From: Emticicia fluvialis
GTDB taxonomy: Bacteria > Bacteroidota > Bacteroidia > Cytophagales > Spirosomataceae
NCBI RefSeq assembly: GCF_024793945.1
Contig: NZ_JANUSD010000010.1
Coordinates: forward strand, 124,001-188,000
Length of the DNA: 64,000 bases
Reading direction: 5' to 3'
In this document: positions 9,044 through 16,504 of the stretch, one piece after another
Numbering within the stretch: position 1 is the stretch's first letter
How the letters are laid out: each line of letters starts with the position of its first letter
Notes under the pieces: model-generated
What the model was told of the DNA's origin: nothing
The model's database searches: none
The model's input: only the letters and a program-made list of their open reading frames with translations
Program-made: the position numbers and the translations under genes

Positions 9044-9084
9044 GGTTTGTTTTTGATTGAGCGGCCGCCGGGGCGGGGATTGGG

Positions 9085-9230
9085 GAATGAGTGATTTAGT
9101 GAATTAGTGAATTAGCGGGCGGCGTTCCGCTGATTTAGTGGGCGGCGTTCCGCTGAATTAGTGAATGAGTGATTGAGTGAATTAGTGATTGAGTGAATTA
9201 GCGGGCGGCGTTCCGCTGATTGAGTGAATT
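9085..9230. repeat. Octanucleotide repeat tract (GTGAWTKA-type) with GC-rich inserts
   Basis: An irregular tandem array of 8-bp units GTGAATTA, GTGATTGA and GTGAATGA. It is interrupted three times by a near-identical GC-rich block, GCGGGCGGCGTTCCGCTGA or a one-base variant (around 9114, 9138 and 9201), whose ends AGCGG / CCGCT are complementary. It fills much of the 322-bp gap between the two AtuA genes. Related tracts lie at 14681 and 16374. Confidence 0.85.
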
Positions 9231-9364
9231 TTGTCTTGAACTTTGATTAAGTGGTTTTTAGCCATGGTTTATTTATGGATTTTACTGGTTGCATTTGTTA
9301 AACTCCATTAGTATTTGGTAAAGTCAGTTAAATGAGTGTTCATTACAATCAAAGTTCACGACAA

Positions 9365-10687
9365 TTAAGTCTTAAAATACTCAATCACCGGCTTTATGTT
9401 TTTTCTATCAATCAAAGTTGAGACGATACCTACTACTTCGGTTACGGATTTTCTTACGCCACCCCCACCGGCTGGGCCATTGGTATAAAGTGCTTCTACT
9501 TCTTCGCCAATCAGGGCGGCATCAGTATGGTTTGCGGCTTTTGCTGCTGCACGCAGACGGATTTCGTAAGGCTCTGCCAGATTACCAAAATTGGTTCTAT
9601 GTACAGCGCTGCTGCCGATGTAATCTATTCTAAGTTCAGGAAATTGGTTTTCCAAGCGCTTCCTGAGTATTTCGCCTGCCAGTTCGGCTCGGGGCAAAGC
9701 AGAGGCTCCGGCATAGGCAATTTCTCCTTCACCCATAAAAAATGCTTTGTAGCCTACACTTACCTTATAGGTATCTGGGCGGGCCTTGCCTGTTCCTCCG
9801 GTTACCTGTACCTGATTAGCGCCAATTTCTTTCAGATAAACAGTTGTGAAATCTGTTACTACATCGGGCGTGTAATATTCGTAAGGGTTAACAACTTCAT
9901 ACAACAGTTGCTCTTTGGCTGTTTTCAGGTTTACTACACCGCCTGTGCCTTCTACTTTACTGATAATGGCTGAACCATCGGCATCAATGTCGGCAAAAGG
10001 ATGTCCGAGCTTGTCCATATCAGGCACAGGCTTTTTGATGGGGTCGGCAAAGTATCCTCCGGTAATATGGCCTGCGCATTCAAGCAGGTGGCCAATTACA
10101 GTGCCTTTGCCCATTAATTCATAATTATCTGTTGCCCAACCGAACTCATGAATCATAGGCGCCAGAAACAGCGAAGGATCTGCTACCCTGCCTGTAATGA
10201 TAATTTGCGTGTCGGCCTGCAGGGCTTCCAGTATTCCTTCTACACCCAGATAAGCATTGGCAGAAATCAGCTCTCCACTTTTTTGAAGTGGTTCGCCGGT
10301 TTCAAGAGCCGGGGTATCCGACGATATTTCTGCAAATACATCGTCACCCAACACAGCGGCTACTTTTACTGATAAGCCGAATTTTTGGGCTATTTCAACA
10401 ATTTTCTTCGCCCCTGCAACCGGATTAGCTGCCCCCATATTGGTAATAAGGCGGATGTTATTCTTTACCAGCAGTGGCAAGAGGCTTTCAATGCGGCGTT
10501 CCAGCAGTGGGTCGTAGCCTTTGGTGGGGTCTTGCAGTTTGCGTTTTTGCGCCAGGGCGATTGTTCGTTCGGCGAGGCATTCTAAAACCAGATAATCCAG
10601 ATTGCCTTTTTCGGCCAGTATGATGGCTGGCTCTAGCCTATCGCCGGAAAATCCTGCTCCGCACCCTATTCTTATTTTTTGTTTCAT
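9365..10687 (-). CDS. AtuA-family protein (DUF1446), acyclic terpene utilization-like
   Basis: A 440-aa protein matching the AtuA main domain: IRIGCGAGFSGDRLEPAI at the N-terminus, DYLVLECLAERTIAL, NMGAANP, IITGRVADPSLFLAP, LLECAGHITGGYFADP, and a glycine-rich NGPAGGGGVRKS near the C-terminus. This architecture is typical of DUF1446, named for a gene needed for citronellol/geraniol breakdown in Pseudomonas, but the reaction is unproven. No signal peptide is seen. The companion ferredoxin-like domain is a separate downstream gene at 8744. A CitMHS transporter and secreted esterases follow upstream on the same strand, suggesting catabolism of an ester or organic acid. Confidence 0.85.
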   Translation of the reverse strand: MKQKIRIGCGAGFSGDRLEPAIILAEKGNLDYLVLECLAERTIALAQKRKLQDPTKGYDPLLERRIESLLPLLVKNNIRLITNMGAANPVAGAKKIVEIAQKFGLSVKVAAVLGDDVFAEISSDTPALETGEPLQKSGELISANAYLGVEGILEALQADTQIIITGRVADPSLFLAPMIHEFGWATDNYELMGKGTVIGHLLECAGHITGGYFADPIKKPVPDMDKLGHPFADIDADGSAIISKVEGTGGVVNLKTAKEQLLYEVVNPYEYYTPDVVTDFTTVYLKEIGANQVQVTGGTGKARPDTYKVSVGYKAFFMGEGEIAYAGASALPRAELAGEILRKRLENQFPELRIDYIGSSAVHRTNFGNLAEPYEIRLRAAAKAANHTDAALIGEEVEALYTNGPAGGGGVRKSVTEVVGIVSTLIDRKNIKPVIEYFKT

Positions 10688-10753
10688 TGCTTAATGGATT
10701 TATAGGCAGTATGTGCTCAAATAAGACCTATCGAAATTTCTTATTCCATGGTT

Positions 10754-10782
10754 GTTACTTTTTTTAGCTGAAAAAAAGTAAC
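10754..10782. repeat. Perfect 12-bp inverted repeat (GTTACTTTTTTT hairpin)
   Basis: Arms GTTACTTTTTTT (10754-10765) and AAAAAAAGTAAC (10771-10782) flank a 5-bp loop AGCTG. It lies in the 397-bp non-coding gap upstream of the AtuA gene and is followed by a larger, looser inverted repeat. It could act as a bidirectional terminator or be part of a dispersed repeat. Confidence 0.75.
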
Positions 10783-10794
10783 CAAAAAAGCAGC

Positions 10795-10890
10795 CATCAT
10801 TTAACTCGTACAATTAAAAATCCGGTAATCGCATTCATATTTACGTAACCTTTCGCCCGATTTTTAATCGTACTCAGACAAAAAATGATG
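10795..10890. repeat. Imperfect ~96-bp inverted repeat
   Basis: Outer arms CATCATTT (10795-10802) and AAATGATG (10883-10890) and inner arms GTACAATTAAAAATC (10808-10822) and GATTTTTAATCGTAC (10859-10873, one mismatch) are nested around a 36-bp centre. Together with the hairpin just before it, this looks like a folded intergenic element. No open frame crosses it. Confidence 0.6.
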
Positions 10891-10958
10891 CTTTAAGGTC
10901 TGTTATTTTTTTTTATTTTTCCTTTGCACTCAATTAAAATGGATTTTGCTGACTGTAC

Positions 10959-11060
10959 TTTACCACTGAGTTACGCTGAGTTTTGCACGGAGTTTCACCG
11001 TTAACATTGGCTTTAACTCCGTGTACCTCGGTGTTGAACTTTGTGTCACTCTATGGTTTA
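10959..11060 (+). repeat. Dispersed ~100-bp 'CACxGAGTT' repeat, copy 1
   Basis: The segment opens TTTACCACTGAGTTACGC and closes near CTATGGTTTA. Its body is made of CRCTGAGTT/CACGGAGTTTCACCG and the complementary AACTCCGTG, so it is internally semi-palindromic. The reverse complement of 54848-54948 aligns with it along most of its length. It ends 24 bp before the CitMHS stop codon, in the non-coding gap 10688-11084. Confidence 0.7.
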
Positions 11061-11084
11061 GAGCTTTCGGAGTTAATTTTCTAT

Positions 11085-12380
11085 CTAAATATGCAAAGAC
11101 CCCGTCAGTAATGCCACAATCGTCATTACTATGGTGGTACCCCAGGCCCATTTGAAGACGAATTTCTGGTGTTCGCCCAGCTCAACTTCTGATAAGCCAA
11201 TCAGCAGAAAGGTTGATGCCGTAAGCGGGCTGAGCGGGAAACCAACCGTCATTTGTCCGAGCAGGGCAGCCCTGCCGATTTCCAATGGGTCGATACCAAA
11301 CTGCGTGGCTGTCTGGCTCAGAATAGGTACTACGCCAAAATAGTAGGCATCGGGCGTAAAAAGCATGCTGGCAGGCATACTGGTAATGGCCGTAAGTGTA
11401 GGTAACCACCCGGCGTGTTGCTGAGGGATGAGTGACACCAGACTGGTGGCCATGGCCTCAATCATTTTTGAACCGGTAAGAATACCCGAAAAAATGCCTG
11501 CGGCGAATATCATACCAGACACCAGAAAGATATTGGTGCCGTGGCTCTTCAGCACTTTCTGCTGGTCGGCCAGTTTGGTGTAATTTACCAGCAGCGCAAT
11601 CATGGCGGCCACCACAAACAACACAGGTGCCGGAACCCAACCCATCATAAGGGTAATAATCAGCCCGACGGTCATCAAAGCATTTAATACTATCAGTTTG
11701 GGTCTTCTCAATTCACGTTGTGCGTCTGTTAGGTTGGCGTGGTGATCGTACTGAAATTCAAGCACACCCAGCCGTTTGCGCTCTTTTTTGCCGAAAATGT
11801 AAGCCACAAACAACACCCAGGCAATACCACCCAGAATTGCCGGTATGTTAGGGTTAAATATATGCACGGCATCTGACTTAAGTGTTGAAATAGCTCTGGC
11901 TGACGTACCCGACCACGGCACCAGATGCAAAGGCCCTACGCTAAGGGCTACAATACCCGAGAGCATGAGGCGATTGATTTTCAATTGCTTGTAAATAGGC
12001 AGAAAGGCCGACAGCACTATCATAAACGTAGCGGTGCCGTCGCCATCAAGATGCACAATCATGGTAAGAATGGCCGTGCCTACGATTACTTTCAGGGGGT
12101 CTCCTTTTACGGAACGGACAATAAACGCAATAACAGGGTCAAAAAGGCCGGCATCCAGCATGGTGGCAAAGTACAGCACGGCAAACATCAGCAAGATACC
12201 CGTTGGGGCTACCTGTTTGATTCCGGCCAGCATCATATCGCCCAGTTCTTTGGGTTTAAAACCCGCCAGCAGCCCGAAAACAACTGGTACCAAAACCAAA
12301 GCCGTAATAACCGACAGCCGTTTGGTAATTATCAGCACAAGAAAAACCACAATGGTGGCAAAGCCTAACAGAGCAAGCAT
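11085..12380 (-). CDS. CitMHS-family citrate:proton (metal-citrate) symporter
   Basis: A 431-aa polytopic membrane protein with about 12 hydrophobic segments. The diagnostic stretch is IVHLDGDGTATFMIVLSAFLPIYKQL near residues 107-132, together with GPLHLVPWSGTSARA and FPLSPLTASTFLLIGLSEVELG, typical of the CitMHS family (Bacillus CitM/CitH), which imports citrate complexed with divalent metals. It sits between AtuA and an alpha/beta hydrolase gene on the same strand, 88 bp after the latter, so it may take up an organic acid made or used by that group. Citrate itself is inferred from the family only. Confidence 0.88.
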   Translation of the reverse strand: MLALLGFATIVVFLVLIITKRLSVITALVLVPVVFGLLAGFKPKELGDMMLAGIKQVAPTGILLMFAVLYFATMLDAGLFDPVIAFIVRSVKGDPLKVIVGTAILTMIVHLDGDGTATFMIVLSAFLPIYKQLKINRLMLSGIVALSVGPLHLVPWSGTSARAISTLKSDAVHIFNPNIPAILGGIAWVLFVAYIFGKKERKRLGVLEFQYDHHANLTDAQRELRRPKLIVLNALMTVGLIITLMMGWVPAPVLFVVAAMIALLVNYTKLADQQKVLKSHGTNIFLVSGMIFAAGIFSGILTGSKMIEAMATSLVSLIPQQHAGWLPTLTAITSMPASMLFTPDAYYFGVVPILSQTATQFGIDPLEIGRAALLGQMTVGFPLSPLTASTFLLIGLSEVELGEHQKFVFKWAWGTTIVMTIVALLTGSLHI

Positions 12381-12468
12381 AGTTCAGGTGTTAGTAGAAT
12401 ATTTTGTTCAGAAATGCTATTATCTTGATGTATGCCGGGATGCCCTCTTGCAGGCCTTTGCAACGCTG

Positions 12469-14445
12469 TTAATAATTAAATATCGTTAGTTGCTCAGCCT
12501 TTTTTATTTCGCGTTCGGCGTCTTCGGGCAGGATCAGGCGTTGTTTTACCAGCCCGGCTGCTGCTGCTTTTACTTTGTTCACATAGTCGGTATGGTTGGG
12601 GTAGCGCTCTTCTAACGACAAACGGCTGTCGCCCGCTGCAATGCGTTCGGCTTTAGTTTTGGCAAACGGAATATACATCCCTTCCAGAACGGCCAGATCG
12701 CCTTCCCCATAACCTGCTTTTCGCAGGCTCCAACCTGTATAAGTGCCCAGCGGCACCTGATGCGTGAGGGTTTCAAGGCCTCCGAGTTCGTTGTTATCGG
12801 CATTTACTTTGGGTACCAGCACCACATAACGTTTATCTTTTTTGCTTACGGGGGTTTCTGCCAGTACACCGCTCATCATTTTTTCATCAAACTGTGGGCC
12901 GAAGTCACGCACATACATTTCGTTCAGCAAACCCCTGAAAGGTATATGCGCTACCGGTTGCCAGCCAATTTCGGCACCTTTGGCAAGGGTGTTGTTTTTC
13001 AATTTCGGGTAGATACCTGGTGGTGGCAGGGTGCCATCTAATACCCATTGCTCCAACGCTACCTGCAAGGCCCGCCAGCTGTCGAGATATGAATTAGGAT
13101 TAGCCATAAACCCGGTCAGTTTATTAATATTGCTATTAAAGGCTGGTGTATGTTGCGTACCCGAGAACAGGTAAATGCGCACGTTGTCTGGTATTTCAAG
13201 GTCTTTGGTACCGTAAACGTCTGTGGTACGGAGCGACATCCGCGACTGCCAGTATTCAGTAGAACTAAGCGTATGCATTATTTTAGGCATAAAACCCTGC
13301 TTCTGGCAGGCGTCCAGTATTCCACCGTCGGTTCCGGAAAGCGGGTCATACGTTTTTGACCACGTAAACGGTGCTTCATTACCCGGAAAAACCACTTCTT
13401 CGTGCTGCATTCCTCCCCCACCCGGCCTGCCAAAACGAACATTCAGAGTAATTCGTCTGGCGCCAATATGTACATTCAGCCCTTCAAAAACAGGTTGATT
13501 GTCTTCGTCGGCATTGAAACCCAGATGCAGGAAACTCCGCAAAAAATTACCACACTGCGACACCCCAACGCCTATGGCTGCCTTTACCTGATTGGCCAAT
13601 GGGTTATCGGCACTTTCAGAATGCCTCATAAATGCCACAATGTCTCGCGTGGCAGCAAAGCCCAGCCCCAGCACCAACGGATTTTTAGCCGTGTAGTTCA
13701 GCTCATAAATATAGTTAGGGTCGAAACCGCCTTTTACTGAAATCCGGGTAGTGCTGGGCTGGCCCGGAAAAGCCTCTTTTGAGCAATCGGCAAAGGCCCA
13801 GTCGGTATATGGCACCACTTCAGGTTCGTCGGCGGCGTGGATGCGCCTGGTTAATGTGGCTGTTTTGTTATCTGAAGATACGGTTTCATACGGCGTATGG
13901 AACTGCGCACTGAAAGCCCCCGCGCTAAGGTTTTGGGTAGGCTCGTTTTCAGACACTATAAATTCGGTATGCAGCCGGCCAATAATTTCTTTACCGTTTT
14001 CGGTGGCAACAGGTACTTTTATTTTCAGCTTGTTGTCGCCGTAAATATCTCCCTGCCAGCCTCCCCACAGGTAAATGTAGCCTCTTTTCAGCAAAGTGGT
14101 ATCGGCCGGAAAAGCGTTGCCGCGGTTGGGCACATTATAGAATAACAGGTGGTTGCTTTTGTTGACATCGACAGGTTTCAGCAGAATAAACTCCATCTCG
14201 TATTCAACCATCCCGCGTGCATTGCGTGGTGCCAGTGCGATATCCTGGATGATAGTATTGTGGCTATCTGCGGGGTTTACTTCGCCGAAAGCCCTGCCTA
14301 TGAGGCGTTGGTATGGCCCGGCTGCTCCGAAAACCCTGCCATTGGCATAAGTTTCGGCCTTTTCTATTACTACCCTGACAATTCTGGCCTCAGTAACCGA
14401 CACACTCAAGCAAAAAAATAAGAGTAATGCTGTTAGTTTTTTCAT
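12469..14445 (-). CDS. Secreted alpha/beta hydrolase domain protein (Abhydrolase_10 type)
   Basis: The start is placed at ATG 14443-14445, which begins the signal peptide MKKLTALLLFFCLSVSVTEA; an in-frame Met eight codons earlier is less likely. The ~658-aa protein matches the long 'alpha/beta hydrolase domain-containing' family: FGAAGPYQRLIGRAFGEV..., HLLFYNVPNRGN and YIYLWGGWQGD. The nucleophile is probably the Ser in GVGVSQCGNFLR. Substrates of this family are largely unknown. It precedes CitMHS and follows two carboxylesterase genes on the same strand, forming a group of exported ester-hydrolysing enzymes. Confidence 0.83.
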   Translation of the reverse strand: MKKLTALLLFFCLSVSVTEARIVRVVIEKAETYANGRVFGAAGPYQRLIGRAFGEVNPADSHNTIIQDIALAPRNARGMVEYEMEFILLKPVDVNKSNHLLFYNVPNRGNAFPADTTLLKRGYIYLWGGWQGDIYGDNKLKIKVPVATENGKEIIGRLHTEFIVSENEPTQNLSAGAFSAQFHTPYETVSSDNKTATLTRRIHAADEPEVVPYTDWAFADCSKEAFPGQPSTTRISVKGGFDPNYIYELNYTAKNPLVLGLGFAATRDIVAFMRHSESADNPLANQVKAAIGVGVSQCGNFLRSFLHLGFNADEDNQPVFEGLNVHIGARRITLNVRFGRPGGGGMQHEEVVFPGNEAPFTWSKTYDPLSGTDGGILDACQKQGFMPKIMHTLSSTEYWQSRMSLRTTDVYGTKDLEIPDNVRIYLFSGTQHTPAFNSNINKLTGFMANPNSYLDSWRALQVALEQWVLDGTLPPPGIYPKLKNNTLAKGAEIGWQPVAHIPFRGLLNEMYVRDFGPQFDEKMMSGVLAETPVSKKDKRYVVLVPKVNADNNELGGLETLTHQVPLGTYTGWSLRKAGYGEGDLAVLEGMYIPFAKTKAERIAAGDSRLSLEERYPNHTDYVNKVKAAAAGLVKQRLILPEDAEREIKKAEQLTIFNY

Positions 14446-14680
14446 GTTAAGTTGGGTATTAATTAGCAAACCGGTTGTGTACCTGAATAACCAGCCTTAT
14501 TACTGATTGTTTTAGGTGGTAATCTACAAAAATAACTCTCTGGCAAAAAACCTGCAGAGAGTTATTGTGTAGATTTAAGCTGATTTATGAGCCGCAAACT
14601 GAATAAAAAATAATTGTTGACGGAATACACCGCCAACATTATTTATATCTATTCAACCAAGCGTATAAGTTACAATTAAT

Positions 14681-14751
14681 AATGGTGAATGAGTGATTGA
14701 GTGATTGAGTGAATAACTATTCGCTCATTCGACATTCACTCATTCATCATT
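14681..14751. repeat. Octanucleotide repeat tract ending in an inverted copy
   Basis: Units GTGAATGA and GTGATTGA run rightwards to about 14713, and their complement (ATTCGCTCATTC, ATTCACTCATTCATCATT) follows, so arms AATGGTGAATGAGTG and CACTCATTCATCATT can pair with one mismatch. The tract lies directly after the stop of the 533-aa carboxylesterase on the minus strand and could end or shield its transcript. Confidence 0.8.
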
Positions 14752-14753
14752 GT

Positions 14754-16355
14754 TTAAGGCTGCGCGGTTAATTCCAGCAACTCTTTATCGTGGTGATAAC
14801 TGATGGTGCTGGTATTGTTGAACATCATGGTGGCGCCTTTTTCTACCGTATAAGGTTCCCATTTTGGTAATCCCGGGGCATTAGGATTTCCGGTTTTGGC
14901 AAAGTTGATCCATGCCTGGCTCATTTTGGCTGCCAATGCGTGTGCATCTTTTCCACCGCCGGTCATTTCTTCGCAACGGGCTATATTATTAAACACAAAA
15001 GGGATTTCCATACAATGCAGGGCTTTGTATTTGCCGTCTAACACCGGCGACTGCCAAGTAAACAGGTACATATATACCGGTGCGCCGCCTGCAGCCGCTT
15101 TGGCTTTGGCCTGAACCACTGCACCCGGGCGGAACATCAAATCAATATCCATCAGGTCTGATGGTTTGGTATCTGCCGGATACGCTTTTTTCACGGCTGC
15201 TATATAAGCATCTGCTTTATCTTTATATCTGTTTTTGATGTATCCATTCACTTTTTCGGCATCGGCATTAGACATACCGCTGAACAACGAGGCCATGAAC
15301 TCATTTTTAACTGTACCTATCATTAAAGGTATGTTTTTAGATAATTCAACGGCTGAAGGGTCTGTAAACTGATGCGGCAGAAACTCGCCGTCGCGGCTTG
15401 GGCCCCAGCTTAGTCCGAAACCACCAGGGCTGCGGCCTTCTGCTTTCATTTTGTCGGCTACTACTTTCAGGGCTTTGTTTCCGGCGTCAACCAGGGTGGC
15501 GTACGGTATCGTTTGTAGTTTATCTACTTCGCCGGGTTGCAGGTTCAGGGCTTTCAGTACCTCGGCGCCTATCAGCTGGGTATCTGCTTTTTCAAGCAGA
15601 GTGGTACGGAATGCGCCACTCTGGTTAACTGCTTTATGGAATAAACCTTTAGCCGACGGAGCCGCCATGAGTGTATTTACCTTAGCGCCACCACCCGACT
15701 GGCCAAAGATGGTAACATTACCGACGTCACCGCCAAAGTTACCGATATTGGTTTTTACCCACTCAAGCGCTGCTACCATGTCTATAATACTCAGGTTAGC
15801 CGATTGCTTGTATTTTTCGCCAAAGGCTGACAGGTCAAGATACCCCAGAATATTGAGGCGGTGGTTGATAGATACTACTACAACATCGCCTTTTTTGGCC
15901 AGGTTTTCGCCGTCATAAGAGGGTAGCTCCTGCGATGAACCGGCTGCAAAGCCACCACCGTGAATCCAGAACAATACCGGGCGTTTTTTGCCGTCGTTGA
16001 TGCCGGGTGTCCAGATATTAATGCGCATACAGTCTTCGTTGGTATAGCCCCAGTCGTGATGGAAAACGAACTCGCTTTCGTCTTGTACAGTTGTGGTTGG
16101 CACCATTAACGGCGATACCGGGCCATAAGTTAATGAGCTGCGCACCCCCGACCAAGGCTTGGGTTTATGCGGGGCTTCAAAACGTTTGGCTTCGGCATAC
16201 GGTATTCCCTTGTAGGTATATACGCCGTTGTGCACATACCCGCGCACCTTGCCCGACTCCGTGCTGGCAACAGCTACGTTTTCGCCGGTTACTAATTGTG
16301 CCGAAGCACCTACTGCCATGCCTAATGCCAGCAGCGATAAGAAGATTTTTTTCAT
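14754..16355 (-). CDS. Secreted type-B carboxylesterase with GQSGGG nucleophile elbow
   Basis: A 533-aa carboxylesterase/lipase of the type-B family with signal peptide MKKIFLSLLALGMAVGASA. The oxyanion-hole motif WIHGGGF is near 130, and EDCMRINIW shows the conserved Cys region. The nucleophile is S220 in FGQSGGGAK, where most relatives have GESAGG. A candidate acidic residue is the Glu in GTVKNEF, and a candidate His lies in LHCMEIPFVF. It hydrolyses carboxylic esters outside the cytoplasm; the substrate is unknown. It shares direction and architecture with the next carboxylesterase, from which it is separated by a repeat tract. Confidence 0.9.
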   Translation of the reverse strand: MKKIFLSLLALGMAVGASAQLVTGENVAVASTESGKVRGYVHNGVYTYKGIPYAEAKRFEAPHKPKPWSGVRSSLTYGPVSPLMVPTTTVQDESEFVFHHDWGYTNEDCMRINIWTPGINDGKKRPVLFWIHGGGFAAGSSQELPSYDGENLAKKGDVVVVSINHRLNILGYLDLSAFGEKYKQSANLSIIDMVAALEWVKTNIGNFGGDVGNVTIFGQSGGGAKVNTLMAAPSAKGLFHKAVNQSGAFRTTLLEKADTQLIGAEVLKALNLQPGEVDKLQTIPYATLVDAGNKALKVVADKMKAEGRSPGGFGLSWGPSRDGEFLPHQFTDPSAVELSKNIPLMIGTVKNEFMASLFSGMSNADAEKVNGYIKNRYKDKADAYIAAVKKAYPADTKPSDLMDIDLMFRPGAVVQAKAKAAAGGAPVYMYLFTWQSPVLDGKYKALHCMEIPFVFNNIARCEEMTGGGKDAHALAAKMSQAWINFAKTGNPNAPGLPKWEPYTVEKGATMMFNNTSTISYHHDKELLELTAQP

Positions 16356-16373
16356 AGATATAGATATAGATAA

Positions 16374-16503
16374 TCGTGAATTAGTGAATGAGCGATTTAG
16401 TGAATGGTGATTTAGTGAATTAGTGAATTAGTGAATTAGTGAATGAGTTTTGATGCGTAGCATTACAACTATCTATTATTCGCTAATTCACCATTCGTGA
16501 TTC
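16374..16503. repeat. Octanucleotide repeat tract ending in an inverted copy
   Basis: GTGAATTA/GTGAATGA/GTGATTTA units extend from 16374 to about 16446. About 34 bp later the complementary ATTCGCTAATTCACCATTC follows. It occupies the junction between the two carboxylesterase genes. Its composition and layout match the tract at 14681. Confidence 0.8.
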
Positions 16504-16504
16504 G

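Noticed and set aside
9085..9230. A CRISPR array, because of the regular short repeats
   Set aside because: Units are 8 bp and contiguous, there are no unique spacers of constant length, and no cas genes are in the window.
13402..13740. Long open frames antisense to the alpha/beta hydrolase and other large genes
   Set aside because: They lie inside well-supported genes on the other strand, lack recognisable domains and have the composition expected of codon shadows.
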